A stretch of DNA of 64,000 bases, from the NCBI GenBank assembly GCA_902599665.1, contig CACKGK010000001.1, forward strand, positions 84,427 to 148,426. The letters are read 5' to 3'. The DNA comes from an uncultured Pelagibacteraceae bacterium (GTDB lineage Bacteria > Pseudomonadota > Alphaproteobacteria > Pelagibacterales > Pelagibacteraceae). The stretch's first letter is position 1, and each line of letters starts with the position of its first letter. The position numbers and the translations under genes are program-made. Positions 27,458-37,888 of this stretch are shown piece after piece. The notes below the pieces were generated by a model. The model had not been told where the DNA came from and ran no database searches. It saw only the letters and a program-made list of their open reading frames with translations.

Positions 27458-27886
27458 ATGTCTGAAACTATAGAACAAATTTGTCTGAAGAAAGGTGTTA
27501 AACTTACTGATCAAAGAAAAATAATTGCTAAAGTTTTATCTGAGTCAAAAGAAGTTTATGGTGAGTCTGATCATCCTGATGTTGATGAATTATATCAAAG
27601 AGTTTCCAAGTTAGATTCAAAGATAAGTATTGCAACTATTTATAGAACAGTTAAGCTTTTTGAGGAATCTGGCATACTGACTAAGCACGATTTTAAAGGT
27701 GGAAAAGCAAGATATGAAACATTAGTTGAAAGTCATCACGATCATCTTATTGATATTAAATCAGGAGAAATTATTGAGTTTGTTGATGAAGAAATAGAAA
27801 AACTACAAAAAAAAGTTGCAGAAAAGTATGGATATAACTTAGTAGATCATAAATTAGAGCTTTACGGAATTAAAAAAAATAAATGA
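27458..27886 (+). CDS. fur: Fur-family metal-responsive repressor (Fur or Mur)
   Basis: 142-aa regulator. The DNA-binding half has LTDQRKIIAKVL and ISIATIYRTVKLFEESGIL; the regulatory half has SHHDHLIDIKSGEIIEF, the classical HHDHL metal motif. The structural CxxC cysteines of E. coli Fur are missing (LICLDCG reads LIDIKSG), a loss also seen in alphaproteobacterial Fur/Mur proteins. It may sense iron or manganese. It is the second Fur-superfamily gene in the window; the other, at 43.2 kb, is Irr-like. miaB follows by 33 bases. Confidence 0.9.
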   Translation: MSETIEQICLKKGVKLTDQRKIIAKVLSESKEVYGESDHPDVDELYQRVSKLDSKISIATIYRTVKLFEESGILTKHDFKGGKARYETLVESHHDHLIDIKSGEIIEFVDEEIEKLQKKVAEKYGYNLVDHKLELYGIKKNK

Positions 27887-27919
27887 TAGCGACTTCAGAA
27901 TTTTTTTAAAGGTTAAAAT

Positions 27920-29254
27920 ATGCTGAATGGAAAAATCTTCATAAAAACTTTTGGTTGCCAAATGAACGAGTATGATTCAAATAGAATCTATGATTCTGTT
28001 AGTAAGTTGGGTTTTACAAAGACTACAAACCAATCAAATGCAGATTGTTATATTTTAAATACATGTCACATACGTGATAAAGCTAAAGAAAAAGTTTACC
28101 ATGAAATTGGTAGAGTTAAAAAATTATATAGAGATAAAAAAAAACCAATAATGGTAGTTGCAGGTTGTGTTGCACAGGCTGAAAATGAAGAAATGGTTAA
28201 GAGGGAACCATATATAGATATAGTATTAGGACCTCAATCATATCACAAAGTTAATGAATTGTTAAAAAATCATATTGTAAATCTTAAACAAGAAGAAACA
28301 GAATTTGATACTATTTCAAAATTTGGATATTTTGATAATATAAAAAACAGTAATAACAAAATATCTGCTTTCTTAACTATTCAAGAGGGATGCGATAAGT
28401 TTTGTCATTTTTGTGTAGTACCTTATACAAGGGGACCTGAGTACTCTAGACCATTCAATAAAATCGTAGCAGAAGCAGAACAATTAATTGAAAACGGCGC
28501 AAAAGAAATCACATTTCTTGGTCAAAATGTTAATGCTTACTCATATAAAGAAAATTTTAAAGAGTTTAGAATATCTAGTCTAATAAAACATTTAGACCAA
28601 TTTTCAGAATTGGAAAGAATAAGATATACGACTTCACACCCAAGAGATATGACAGATGATTTAATCGATTGTTATTCTTATAGTAATAAATTAATGCCAT
28701 TTGTTCATTTACCTATTCAAAGTGGTTCAAATAAAATATTAGAATTAATGAACAGAAAACATACTGTCGATGATTATTTAAAAGTTTATGAAAGATTAAA
28801 GAAAATCAATGCAGAAATAGAATTTTCAAGCGATTTTATTATTGGTTATCCTGGAGAAACTCAAAAGGATTTTGAAGAAACATTTGAACTGATAAAAAAA
28901 ATTAAATTTATAAATTCTTTTTCTTTTATTTTTAGTCCTAGACCTGGAACGAAAGCTGCAAAATTAGAAATGATTGAAAAAAATATTGCTAAAGAGAGAC
29001 TGACATTAATTCAAGAGGAATTATTTAATAATCAAATAGCACTTAATAAATCATTGGAAAATAATACAGTTAATGTTCTTGTTGAAAACAAAATGGAAAA
29101 ACAAAATAAATTATTTGGAAGAAATAAATATATTTCACCTGTAATTTTTGATGGCAATGAAAATCTTATTGGTAAAGTTGTAAAAATAAAAATTCAAACT
29201 AGTAATCAGAATACCTTATTTGGTTTATTAGATAAAAAAATGGAAGCTGCTTAA
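27920..29254 (+). CDS. miaB: tRNA-2-methylthio-N6-dimethylallyladenosine synthase
   Basis: 444-aa radical-SAM methylthiotransferase that modifies A37 of tRNAs. The N-terminal UPF0004 domain has KTFGCQMNEYDS with the first cluster Cys; NTCHIRDKA and VAGCVAQ give the other two. The radical SAM motif is EGCDKFCHFCVVPYTRG. A C-terminal TRAM domain is present. First of a miaB-phoH-ybeY-lnt series, the same order as miaB-ybeZ-ybeY-ybeX-lnt in E. coli but without ybeX. Confidence 0.98.
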   Translation: MLNGKIFIKTFGCQMNEYDSNRIYDSVSKLGFTKTTNQSNADCYILNTCHIRDKAKEKVYHEIGRVKKLYRDKKKPIMVVAGCVAQAENEEMVKREPYIDIVLGPQSYHKVNELLKNHIVNLKQEETEFDTISKFGYFDNIKNSNNKISAFLTIQEGCDKFCHFCVVPYTRGPEYSRPFNKIVAEAEQLIENGAKEITFLGQNVNAYSYKENFKEFRISSLIKHLDQFSELERIRYTTSHPRDMTDDLIDCYSYSNKLMPFVHLPIQSGSNKILELMNRKHTVDDYLKVYERLKKINAEIEFSSDFIIGYPGETQKDFEETFELIKKIKFINSFSFIFSPRPGTKAAKLEMIEKNIAKERLTLIQEELFNNQIALNKSLENNTVNVLVENKMEKQNKLFGRNKYISPVIFDGNENLIGKVVKIKIQTSNQNTLFGLLDKKMEAA

Positions 29255-29255
29255 G

Positions 29256-30263
29256 TTGAGTAATTTAATCAAAAAAAATATTATTTCAGAGTTAAAATAT
29301 GTATATTCTGAAAATAATACTTTAAGCATAATATTTCAAAATAATGACTTGTTACTTGGTGTAGCAGGTGAGTTTAATAATAATTTAAAGGAATTAGAAA
29401 AAATTACGAAAACTAGCTTATATTCTAGAGGGAATTCTATCCTAGTAAAAAGTGATCCAGAAAAGAATAATCTGATCAAAAATGCAATACAATTTTTGAC
29501 CGAACAGTTTTTAAGTAATGGAACAATTGAAAAAAAAGATATAATTTCTTCAATAAACGAATTTATGATCGACGAAAAAAATGATACTAAAAAAAAAGTA
29601 GAATATATAATTAAAACTCCCAAAAAGTCTGTAATACCGCGGTCTGAAAGACAGAAAGATTATGTTAGAGCTTTAAAAGAATCCGACATAATTATTTCAG
29701 CTGGACCTGCTGGAACTGGTAAAACTTTTTTAGCAGTTGCAGTAGCACTAACAATGTTGTTAGACAAAAAAATAGAGAGAATTATTTTATCGAGACCTGC
29801 TGTCGAAGCTGGTGAAAGACTTGGATTTTTACCTGGTGATATGAGAGAAAAAGTAGATCCATATCTAAGACCATTATACGATTCTTTGTACGATTTATTA
29901 GATTTTGAAAAGATACAAAAAAAAATTGAGGTTGGTGATATAGAAATAGCCCCTCTAGCATTTATGAGAGGTAGAACTTTAAAAAATTCTTTTGCAATTC
30001 TTGATGAGGCACAAAACGCAACAGATACGCAGATTAAAATGTTTTTAACTAGAATTGGAGAAAACTCGAAGATAGTAATAAATGGTGATCCCTCACAAAT
30101 AGATTTACCTAATAAATCTCTTTCAGGTTTACACAGATCAAAAAAATTACTGGGACATCTAAAAGAAATTTCTGTAGTTGATTTTGATCATAAAGATGTA
30201 GTTAGACACCCACTTGTATCTAAAATTGTTAAGGCATATTCAGATCAAAGCTCAGAAAGATGA
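29256..30263 (+). CDS. ybeZ: PhoH-like ATPase (YbeZ)
   Basis: 335-aa PhoH-family ATPase linked to 16S rRNA maturation through its partner YbeY. The Walker A motif is AGPAGTGKTFLAVA (about residues 149-162) after SERQKDYVRAL, then RPAVEAGERLGFLPGD and FAILDEAQNAT (Walker B). It starts with TTG one base after the miaB stop, suggesting reduced or coupled translation. Overlaps ybeY by four bases. Confidence 0.95.
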   Translation: MSNLIKKNIISELKYVYSENNTLSIIFQNNDLLLGVAGEFNNNLKELEKITKTSLYSRGNSILVKSDPEKNNLIKNAIQFLTEQFLSNGTIEKKDIISSINEFMIDEKNDTKKKVEYIIKTPKKSVIPRSERQKDYVRALKESDIIISAGPAGTGKTFLAVAVALTMLLDKKIERIILSRPAVEAGERLGFLPGDMREKVDPYLRPLYDSLYDLLDFEKIQKKIEVGDIEIAPLAFMRGRTLKNSFAILDEAQNATDTQIKMFLTRIGENSKIVINGDPSQIDLPNKSLSGLHRSKKLLGHLKEISVVDFDHKDVVRHPLVSKIVKAYSDQSSER

Positions 30264-30706
30264 TAAAAGCCAATGTAATAACTGGCTATTCAAATTGGAA
30301 AAAAATTATAAAAAAACCAAACGATTATTTAAAGAAAAGACTTAAAATACTGTCCAAGAAACCTTTATTTGTAAAAAAAAATCATGAATTCTCAATATTA
30401 ATGACCAACAATAAGAAAATGAAATATTTAAATCTTAAATTTAGAAAAAAAAATAAGCCTACTGATGTTTTATCATTTCCAATTAAAATTAAAGTGAAAA
30501 AAACACTATATTTAGGTGATATAGCAATCAGCTATGAAATTATTAAAAAACGATCAAAAAAAACAAATTTCTTTTTAGAGTTTGATAAAATGTGGATACA
30601 TGGATATCTTCATTTAATTGGCTATGATCATAAGAAATTAAATGATTTTAAAAAAATGTTTAAAAAAGAAAAATTGATATTGAAATACTTTCACAAAGTA
30701 AATTGA
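30260..30706 (+). CDS. ybeY: Endoribonuclease YbeY
   Basis: 148-aa zinc endoribonuclease for 16S rRNA 3'-end maturation and ribosome quality control. The metal motif is HGYLHLIGYDHKK (H-x3-H-x5-H) near residues 114-124; NKPTDVLSFP precedes it as in the family. It overlaps ybeZ by 4 bases and lnt by 4 bases. The sequence is Lys-rich, as expected for an AT-rich genome. Confidence 0.96.
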   Translation: MIKANVITGYSNWKKIIKKPNDYLKKRLKILSKKPLFVKKNHEFSILMTNNKKMKYLNLKFRKKNKPTDVLSFPIKIKVKKTLYLGDIAISYEIIKKRSKKTNFFLEFDKMWIHGYLHLIGYDHKKLNDFKKMFKKEKLILKYFHKVN

Positions 30707-32229
30707 CTTTATTATACAAAAATAAAATTATATTATACTCTTTTGTATTTTCTTTTGGTCTAATATCTTCTTTTAGTCTTCCACCATACAATTTATTCTA
30801 TTTAAATTTCTTTTCATACCCAGCTCTTCTGTGGACATTATTACTATATTCAAAAGATAAAATTATTTCATTTAATATTGGATTGATATTTGGATTTGGC
30901 TACTTTATATCAAATTTATATTGGATAACAAATTCGTTAACTTTTGAAGATATTTTTAAACCTTTGATACCATTTGCTCTAATTTTAATTCCATTATTTT
31001 TAGGATTATTTTATGGTCTTTCAACTTTAGTTTTTTCTTTTTTAAACCCCAAAAAAAATATTTTATCAATTTTGATTTTGGCTACTATTTTGTCTATATT
31101 TGAATATACTAGAACCTTTTTATTTGGTGGTTTTCCTTGGAATTTAATTGCTTTTAGTTTTGTAAATTATTTAGAATTTATTCAAATACTTTCCATAACA
31201 GGAACATATGCTTTTAATTCGTTAGTTATTTTATTATTTTTATTCCCAATCATTTTATTTTTTAATTACAAAATAAAAATCAAAATAAGTGTATTTGTTT
31301 TTTCTCTGGTAGCTCTTTTTACTAATTATCTTTGGGGCAACTCTAATTTGAGACAGTTTGAATTTACTGAAAAAAAAGATTTAGGTTTCAATATTAAGAT
31401 AATTTCTCCTACAATTAATATTAATAGATATTTTCAAAATGAAAGTACCAATGAATTTATACTTGAGTTGATTAACATTTCTAAACCAAATCCATCGAGC
31501 GAAACAATATTTATTCTACCTGAAGGTATTCTATCAACTATCTATTTTGAGGATCTTAAAAAATTTAAAACTCTTTTTTCAAAAAATTTTTCAAAAAAAC
31601 ATAAGATTATTTTTGGTATGAATATAAATGAAAAACAAAAGATTTATAATTCACTTTTAGTAGTGAATAATGAACTTAATATTTTGCAAAAATACTACAA
31701 AAATAAATTGGTACCATTTGGAGAATTCTTGCCATTCGAAAATATATTAAGTAATTTAGGATTTAAAAAAATCACTCAAGGTTACCAATCTTTTTCTGCA
31801 GATAATCAAAGAGATCTTATTAGACTCAATAATTTTAGTTTTGTTCCACTTATTTGTTACGAAATCATTTATTCTGGTCAATTAAATAGAAGTGACAAAA
31901 ATTACGATTTTATATTAAACATTTCTGAAGATGGATGGTTTGGAAATTCTATTGGTCCATACCAGCATTTCTCTCACTCAATTTTCAGATCCATTGAGGA
32001 AGGCAAACCAGTCATCCGCTCATCAAACAATGGAATTTCAGCCTTTATTAATCCTAAAGGACAGGTAATTGAGAAAATTTTAACAACTGATAAGGGATTT
32101 ATTGAGATTAAATCTTTCAAAAAGTCAAAAAAAACAATCTTTGGCTCTCATGGTAATAAGATCTTCTTTTATTTTCTATCTATTTATATTAGTTTAATTT
32201 TTTTTTTTAAAATACGGGAGAATAAATGA
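30703..32229 (+). CDS. lnt: Apolipoprotein N-acyltransferase
   Basis: 508-aa inner-membrane enzyme that adds the third acyl chain to lipoproteins. Several transmembrane helices fill residues 1-205, followed by a periplasmic nitrilase domain with the triad visible: Glu in FILPEGIL, Lys in [12 protein letters not shown] and Cys in PLICYEII. The TTG at 30703 overlaps the ybeY stop (TTGA). Many lipoproteins in this window (LptE, DUF3576, DolP-like, LptM-like) would be its substrates. It overlaps metK by 4 bases. Confidence 0.96.
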   Translation: MTLLYKNKIILYSFVFSFGLISSFSLPPYNLFYLNFFSYPALLWTLLLYSKDKIISFNIGLIFGFGYFISNLYWITNSLTFEDIFKPLIPFALILIPLFLGLFYGLSTLVFSFLNPKKNILSILILATILSIFEYTRTFLFGGFPWNLIAFSFVNYLEFIQILSITGTYAFNSLVILLFLFPIILFFNYKIKIKISVFVFSLVALFTNYLWGNSNLRQFEFTEKKDLGFNIKIISPTININRYFQNESTNEFILELINISKPNPSSETIFILPEGILSTIYFEDLKKFKTLFSKNFSKKHKIIFGMNINEKQKIYNSLLVVNNELNILQKYYKNKLVPFGEFLPFENILSNLGFKKITQGYQSFSADNQRDLIRLNNFSFVPLICYEIIYSGQLNRSDKNYDFILNISEDGWFGNSIGPYQHFSHSIFRSIEEGKPVIRSSNNGISAFINPKGQVIEKILTTDKGFIEIKSFKKSKKTIFGSHGNKIFFYFLSIYISLIFFFKIRENK

Positions 32230-33389
32230 AGAAAAATTTTTTATTTACTAGCGAATCAGTTTCAGAAGGGCACCCAGATAAAGTTTGTGACAGAATTTCA
32301 GATATGGTTGTGGATAGTTTTTTAGCTTCAGAACCCCAAGCTAGAGTTGCTTGTGAAACTTTAACAACAACAAACAAAGTTGTATTAGCAGGAGAAGTAA
32401 GAGGACCAGAAATTAAAGAAGATGAATTGATCTCAAAAGTTAGAGATTGCATCAAAGATATTGGTTATGACCAAGATGGTTTTTCTTGGAAAGAGCAAAC
32501 TAAAATTGAGACTCATTTACACTCTCAATCAGCTGATATTGCGATGGGAGTAGACTCTGCAGGAAATAAAGATGAGGGCGCTGGTGACCAAGGAATTATG
32601 TTTGGTTATGCTTGTAATGAAACAGATGTCTTGATGCCTGCTCCAATTCACTATTCTCACAAAATTTTAAGATTAATGGCTGAAGATAGGAAATCCGGAA
32701 AGTTAAATGGAATAGAGCCAGACTCAAAAAGTCAAATTACTATTGAGTATAAGGACGGCATGCCTTCAGCTGTAACTTCAGTAGTAATCTCTACACAACA
32801 CTCTAAGGATGTAAACTTAGCTCAAGTAAAAGAACTTTGTATGCCTTATATAGAGAGATCCATACCTAAAAACTTACTAGGAAGTCTTGACGAAAAAGAG
32901 ATTTATATTAATCCAACTGGAAATTTTGTAATTGGTGGTCCAGATGGAGATAGTGGTTTAACTGGTAGAAAAATTATTGTTGATACTTATGGAGGAGCAG
33001 CGCCACATGGTGGAGGTGCGTTTTCTGGAAAAGATCCTACAAAAGTTGACAGATCAGCTGCTTATGCTTCAAGATACTTAGCTAAGAATATTGTAGCATC
33101 AAAAATTTCTGATAAATGTTTAATTCAATTAGCCTACGCTATTGGAGTGTCTAAACCACTGTCAATTTATGTTGATTTGTTTGATAATGATGAAGAGAAG
33201 AATTTGCACGTGGAAAAACTTATCAAAGAAAACTTTGATCTAAGCCCGAGAGGAATTAGGGAAATGTTAGGTTTAAATAAACCTATTTATGAAAAAACTG
33301 CTGCCTACGGCCACTTTGGAAGAATTCCTGAGAACGATGGCTCATTTTCATGGGAAAAAACAGATAAATCTGGAGTTTTTGGTAATTAA
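32226..33389 (+). CDS. metK: S-adenosylmethionine synthetase
   Basis: 387-aa enzyme that makes SAM from methionine and ATP. The motifs are [20 protein letters not shown] at the start, [12 protein letters not shown] (ATP site), and [23 protein letters not shown]. The ATG overlaps the lnt stop (ATGA), so no leader or riboswitch can precede it. SAM users here include miaB, rsmI and ubiE. A terminator-like hairpin follows 57 bases downstream. Confidence 0.98.
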   Translation: MKKNFLFTSESVSEGHPDKVCDRISDMVVDSFLASEPQARVACETLTTTNKVVLAGEVRGPEIKEDELISKVRDCIKDIGYDQDGFSWKEQTKIETHLHSQSADIAMGVDSAGNKDEGAGDQGIMFGYACNETDVLMPAPIHYSHKILRLMAEDRKSGKLNGIEPDSKSQITIEYKDGMPSAVTSVVISTQHSKDVNLAQVKELCMPYIERSIPKNLLGSLDEKEIYINPTGNFVIGGPDGDSGLTGRKIIVDTYGGAAPHGGGAFSGKDPTKVDRSAAYASRYLAKNIVASKISDKCLIQLAYAIGVSKPLSIYVDLFDNDEEKNLHVEKLIKENFDLSPRGIREMLGLNKPIYEKTAAYGHFGRIPENDGSFSWEKTDKSGVFGN

Positions 33390-33446
33390 ATATTGTTGAT
33401 AAACAATAAAAAATAACTATATTTCAAGTACATTGTTGAAATTCGC

Positions 33447-33472
33447 AAATGGGCCCAGGCCCATTTTTTTTT
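33447..33472 (+). terminator. Terminator or attenuator hairpin before nusA
   Basis: AAATGGGC (33447-33454) and GCCCATTT (33459-33466) pair around a four-base loop, followed by T to 33472. This is a textbook intrinsic terminator, but it ends only 13 bases before the nusA ATG at 33486. It can end metK transcription, act as a nusA leader attenuator, or both. The rimP gene that often separates such a hairpin from nusA is not present here. Confidence 0.85.
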
Positions 33473-33485
33473 GGTTAAAAAAATT

Positions 33486-35039
33486 ATGTTAAATAGAAGA
33501 GCTGATAAACTTGAATTATTAAGGATAGCCGAGGCTGTTGCCTTAGAAAAATCAATAGATAAGGAATTAATAATCGGATCTATGGAGACAGGAATTGCGA
33601 AAGCAGCAAAGTCAAAATTTGGATCAGAAAACGAAATAAAAGTAGAAATTAATAGAGATAATGGAGATATAGGAATATTTAGAAAACTTGTAATAGTTGA
33701 TAAACCTGAGAATTCTAATTTAGAAATTACACTTGACGATGCAGTAAAATTAAATACTTCGAATAAAGACAAAAATATAGGTGATGAAGTTCTCCAACCT
33801 TTACCATCATTTGATTTTGGAAGAATTGCAGCCCAAACAGCAAAACAAGTTATAAGCTTTAATGTAAGAGAAGCCGAAAGAGAAAGACAATTTAATGATT
33901 TTATTGATAAAAAAGATACTATCTTAAGTGGAATTGTAAAAAGATTAGAATTTGGAAATGTAATAGTTGATCTTGGAAGAACAGAAGCGATAATTCAAAA
34001 AAATGAAATGATACCTCGCGAAAATATTAAAGCAGGAGATAGGATTAAGGCGTATTGTTTAGATGTAAGAAGAGAACCAAGAGGTCAACAAATTTTTTTA
34101 TCAAGAGCTCATCCAAAGTTTATGGATAAGTTATTTGTTCAAGAAGTCCCTGAAATTTATGATGGTTTAATTGAAATTAAATCTTCATCAAGAGATCCAG
34201 GCAGTAGAGCAAAAATTTGCGTTAAAGCTATAGATACATCATTGGATCCAGTCGGAGCATGTGTTGGTATGAGAGGTAGCAGAGTTCAAGCTGTAGTAAA
34301 TGAGCTACAAGGTGAAAAAATTGATATTGTTAATTGGTCTGAGGATCCAGCTATTGTTGTAGCTAACGCATTATCACCTGCAGAAGTTCAGAGAGTTAAC
34401 GTTGATAAAGAGTCAAAAAGACTAGATGTAATATTAACTGAGGAAAATTTAAGTAAAGCAATAGGAAGAAGAGGTCAAAATGTGCGACTTGCTACAAAAC
34501 TTTTGAATTACGAAATTAATATAATGACTGAGCAGGAAGACTCTGAAAGAAGACAATTAGAATTTAAAGAAAAAACAGATAACATTGTAAAAAATCTAGA
34601 ACTTGATGAAACTTTAGGACAACTTTTAGTAGCCGAGGGCTTTTCATCAATTGATGATATAAAAGACAGTGCGACAGAGGATCTAGTAAAAATTGAGGGA
34701 ATTGAAGAGGACACAGCAAAGGAATTGGTTGAAAGGGCAAAAGAGTTTTACGAAAAAGATCAGGAAGAAATATCAAATAGAATAAAAGATCTTGGACTTG
34801 AAAATGACTTGATAAATCATGAGGGACTAACCCCAGGAATGCTTGTAACTTTAGGAGAGCAGAAAATACTCACTTTAACTGATCTAGCAGATTTGGCGTC
34901 CGATGAATTAACAGGTACATATGATGTTGTTAAAGGTGAAAGAGTAAAAATTAAAGGTTATTTGGAGGACTTTGCATTAACAAAATCAGAGGCCGATAAC
35001 TTGGTTATGGCAGCTAGAGAAAAAGTTTATAAAGATTGA
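33486..35039 (+). CDS. nusA: Transcription termination/antitermination factor NusA
   Basis: 517-aa RNA-polymerase-binding factor. Order: N-terminal domain (1-130), S1 domain (about 133-200, GIVKRLEFGNVIVDLG), KH1 and KH2 (about 230-345; VGACVGMRGSRVQAV and AIGRRGQNVRLA), then two acidic repeats (about 360-510) with helix-hairpin-helix elements. The ATG at 33486 (MLNRRADKLELL) matches the family start; a TTG at 33471 would start inside the hairpin's T run. The operon continues with infB, without the usual ylxR. Confidence 0.97.
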   Translation: MLNRRADKLELLRIAEAVALEKSIDKELIIGSMETGIAKAAKSKFGSENEIKVEINRDNGDIGIFRKLVIVDKPENSNLEITLDDAVKLNTSNKDKNIGDEVLQPLPSFDFGRIAAQTAKQVISFNVREAERERQFNDFIDKKDTILSGIVKRLEFGNVIVDLGRTEAIIQKNEMIPRENIKAGDRIKAYCLDVRREPRGQQIFLSRAHPKFMDKLFVQEVPEIYDGLIEIKSSSRDPGSRAKICVKAIDTSLDPVGACVGMRGSRVQAVVNELQGEKIDIVNWSEDPAIVVANALSPAEVQRVNVDKESKRLDVILTEENLSKAIGRRGQNVRLATKLLNYEINIMTEQEDSERRQLEFKEKTDNIVKNLELDETLGQLLVAEGFSSIDDIKDSATEDLVKIEGIEEDTAKELVERAKEFYEKDQEEISNRIKDLGLENDLINHEGLTPGMLVTLGEQKILTLTDLADLASDELTGTYDVVKGERVKIKGYLEDFALTKSEADNLVMAAREKVYKD

Positions 35040-35049
35040 GAGATGGAAA

Positions 35050-37266
35050 ATGGAGAAAAAAAAATTAAAGTTATCAGTATCAGGAAACTCAAAAAAAACA
35101 TTTAGTAGTATAGAACAAGCTAAATCAAAATCTAAGAACACAGTTGTTATAGAAAAAAAAACATCAAAGTTTTCTGGAAAAACACAATTCTCCAGACAAA
35201 ATAGTAGTAATTTTAAAACCAGCACCATTATTCCTTCAAAATCGAGTAATTTATCTCGACCTTCTGCGCAACCTTCCTCAGATTTTGAAAAAAGAAAATT
35301 AGCTGAGCAAAGAGCTACTAGAAGACTAAAAGGTGAAACACCATATAAAGAAAATAAATCCAATAAAATTGGTGGAAAAAGAAGAGAATTAAAATTAACT
35401 ATTTCAAGAGCTTTGAATGATGAACACGCTGAAATAAAGTCAAGAAGTTTAGCATCTTTAAAAAGAGCTAAACAAAAAGAAAATAGAAGTTTAAATCAAA
35501 ACGAAAAGGAAGATAATTTTAAGCCAATTAGAAGGGAAGTGAATCTTCCAGAATTGATAACAATTAGAGAGCTTGCAAATAGAATGGCTGAACAGTCTAG
35601 TAGTATTATAAAACATCTTCTTGGTATGGGTGTAACAGTTACTATTAATCATACTATAGATGCAGATACGGCTGAATATTTAGTCAAAGAATTTGGTCAC
35701 AATCCAATTAGAGAAAAGAAAGCAGAGGAAATAATTGAAAAAATTAAAGAGGTAAAATCAGATAATCTAAAAAATAGAGCTCCAATAGTTACGGTTATGG
35801 GTCATGTTGACCATGGTAAAACTTCTGTTCTGGATGTTTTAAGAGAAGCAAATGTAGTATCAGGGGAATTTGGAGGTATCACGCAACACATCGGAGCATA
35901 TCAAATTAATTACCAAAATAATAGTATTACTTTCATAGATACACCGGGACATGCGGCCTTTACAGAGATGAGAGCTAGAGGTTCAAAATTAACAGACATA
36001 GTTGTATTGGTTGTTGCAGCAGATGATGGAGTTAAACCTCAAACCATTGAGTCAATTAAACATGCGAAGGCTGCAAAAGTACCAATAGTTGTAGCAATAA
36101 ACAAATGTGATTTACCAGAAGCAGATCCACAAAAAATAAAAAATCAACTCTTAGAGTACGAATTAGTTGCTGAAGAACTTTCGGGTGATACTTTGATGGT
36201 GGAAATTTCTACTAAAACAAAGAAAAACTTAAATAAACTAGTAGAGTCTATTATTTTACAATCAGAATTATTGGATTTAAAAACAGACTTTGAAACAAGT
36301 GCTAAAGGAATAGTTTTAGAGTCAAAAATAGATATTGGAAGAGGATCTGTAGCCAATATTATTGTTACTGTAGGTACTTTGAAAAAAGGAGACTATTTCG
36401 TTAGTGGATTAAAATGGGGAAAAATAAGGGCAATAATTAATGATCGTGGTAAAAATATTGAAATTGCAGAGCCAGCTACTCCGATTGAAATAATTGGTAT
36501 TAATGGTGCAGCAAAATCTGGAGATGACTTTATAGTTTTGCCAAATGAGAAAGAAGCCAAATCATTATGTCAAGCTAGAGTGCAACAGTCTAAAGATGAT
36601 AAAATACCACTTAATTTTGTTACTCAAGACTCTGCTTTTCAAAATTCAGTTTCAGAGGAGTTAAATATTATTATAAAGTCAGACGTGCATGGTACATCTG
36701 AGGCAATTAAAAATGCAATAGATCAAATTAAACATGACGAAGTAAAACCAAAAATACTCCTTTCTGATATAGGAATGGTAACAGAGACTGATGTAACTTT
36801 GGCAAAGGCTTCACAGGCTGTAATAATAGCATTCAATGTAAAACCTAGTAAGGAGGCCAAAAAGAGAGCTGAACAAGAAAAAATTTCAATTTCCTACTTC
36901 AATATAATTTATGAGGTTTTAGATTTTATAAAAGGTAAAATGGCTGGATTACTGTCCCCAGATGTAGAGGAAAAAATAATTGGTAGTGCCGAAATACTTG
37001 AAATATTTAAAGTATCGAAGGTTGGTAAAGTTGCAGGCTCAAAAGTAGTTGAGGGAGAAATAACACAAAACTCTAGTGCAAGGGTCATCAGGGATGGGAC
37101 TATAATATTTAATGGAAAAATTGGTTCAATATTTAGAGAGAAAGACCAAACTAAACAAGTTTCTGCAGGATTAGAATGTGGAATTACATTAAAAGATTTC
37201 GCTGATTTTAAAAAAAAAGATATTATAGAAGTTTATAATTCAACAGTTATCGAGAGAACAATTTAA
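35050..37266 (+). CDS. infB: Translation initiation factor IF-2
   Basis: 738-aa GTPase that brings initiator tRNA to the 30S subunit. A basic, variable N-terminus (1-160) precedes the IF2_N domain. G1 is [12 protein letters not shown] near residue 252, G3 is DTPGHAAF, G4 is NKCDLPEA. Domains II to IV follow, ending [21 protein letters not shown]. It lies ten bases after nusA and abuts rbfA with no gap, so translation is probably coupled. Confidence 0.98.
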   Translation: MEKKKLKLSVSGNSKKTFSSIEQAKSKSKNTVVIEKKTSKFSGKTQFSRQNSSNFKTSTIIPSKSSNLSRPSAQPSSDFEKRKLAEQRATRRLKGETPYKENKSNKIGGKRRELKLTISRALNDEHAEIKSRSLASLKRAKQKENRSLNQNEKEDNFKPIRREVNLPELITIRELANRMAEQSSSIIKHLLGMGVTVTINHTIDADTAEYLVKEFGHNPIREKKAEEIIEKIKEVKSDNLKNRAPIVTVMGHVDHGKTSVLDVLREANVVSGEFGGITQHIGAYQINYQNNSITFIDTPGHAAFTEMRARGSKLTDIVVLVVAADDGVKPQTIESIKHAKAAKVPIVVAINKCDLPEADPQKIKNQLLEYELVAEELSGDTLMVEISTKTKKNLNKLVESIILQSELLDLKTDFETSAKGIVLESKIDIGRGSVANIIVTVGTLKKGDYFVSGLKWGKIRAIINDRGKNIEIAEPATPIEIIGINGAAKSGDDFIVLPNEKEAKSLCQARVQQSKDDKIPLNFVTQDSAFQNSVSEELNIIIKSDVHGTSEAIKNAIDQIKHDEVKPKILLSDIGMVTETDVTLAKASQAVIIAFNVKPSKEAKKRAEQEKISISYFNIIYEVLDFIKGKMAGLLSPDVEEKIIGSAEILEIFKVSKVGKVAGSKVVEGEITQNSSARVIRDGTIIFNGKIGSIFREKDQTKQVSAGLECGITLKDFADFKKKDIIEVYNSTVIERTI

Positions 37267-37611
37267 ATGAAAAATTTAGGCAAACCAATTACTCAACGTC
37301 AACTTCGGGTTGGAGAAATGATAAAGCAAGCTCTAGGAACATTATTTGTAAGAGATGAGGCAAAAATTCATAATTTATCTACAAGAGAAATTACAGTTAC
37401 GGAAGTTAGAATGTCTCAAGATTTAAAAACTGCTAAAGTATTTGTAATGCCCCTAGGAGGAAAAAATTCAGAGGAAATTATAGAAAAACTAAAAATATCT
37501 TCTTTTATAATCAGAAAAGTTTTATCAAAAAAAATTATTATGAAATTTCTACCAAAACTTTTTTTGTCAAAGATGATTCTTTTGATTATGCAGAAAAAAT
37601 TGAAAATTTAA
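37267..37611 (+). CDS. rbfA: Ribosome-binding factor A, C-terminus shifted out of frame
   Basis: The 114-aa frame is RbfA up to MKFLPKL: RQLRVGEMIKQALGTLFVRDE and ITVTEVRMSQDLKTAKVFVMPLGG are clear. After CTT at 37558 the frame ends with an unrelated tail. The -1 frame instead reads VKDDSFDYAEKIENLIKQTNK and stops at 37631, a normal RbfA ending that leaves AGGA just before rpsO. The switch falls at T-TTT-TTG (37560-37566) in a seven-T run: sequencing error, mutation, transcript slippage or -1 ribosomal frameshift are all possible. RbfA helps mature the 30S subunit in the cold. Confidence 0.88.
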   Translation: MKNLGKPITQRQLRVGEMIKQALGTLFVRDEAKIHNLSTREITVTEVRMSQDLKTAKVFVMPLGGKNSEEIIEKLKISSFIIRKVLSKKIIMKFLPKLFLSKMILLIMQKKLKI

Positions 37612-37639
37612 TTAAACAAACAAATAAATAAGGAAAATA

Positions 37640-37888
37640 ATGAAAGAAAAAATAAAAGAACTTCGAATCCATGATAAAGACACTGGATCTTCAGAAGTTC
37701 AGATTGCTCAACTAACTGGAAAAATTGAGAGCTTATCTAAACACATAAAGCAATCGAAGAAGGATAAACACTCTTCTGTTGGTCTTTTAAGAGCAGTAAA
37801 TAGAAGAAAAAAATTATTAGATTATTTAAAAAAAAATAATATTGAGTCTTACAAAGCAGTATTAACAAAATTAAATTTAAGGAAATAA
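37640..37888 (+). CDS. rpsO: 30S ribosomal protein S15
   Basis: 82-aa protein that binds 16S rRNA helices h20-h22. DKDTGSSEVQIAQLTGKIESL, HSSVGLLRAVNRRKKLLDYLK and the final LNLRK are all family motifs. It is seven residues shorter at the N-terminus than E. coli S15 (89 aa with Met). AGGA eight bases upstream supports the ATG at 37640. pnp begins right after its stop, as in the usual rpsO-pnp pair. Confidence 0.97.
   Translation: MKEKIKELRIHDKDTGSSEVQIAQLTGKIESLSKHIKQSKKDKHSSVGLLRAVNRRKKLLDYLKKNNIESYKAVLTKLNLRK

Noticed and set aside
32160..32226. SAM riboswitch before metK
   Set aside because: metK overlaps the lnt stop codon, so there is no leader, and no riboswitch fold is seen.
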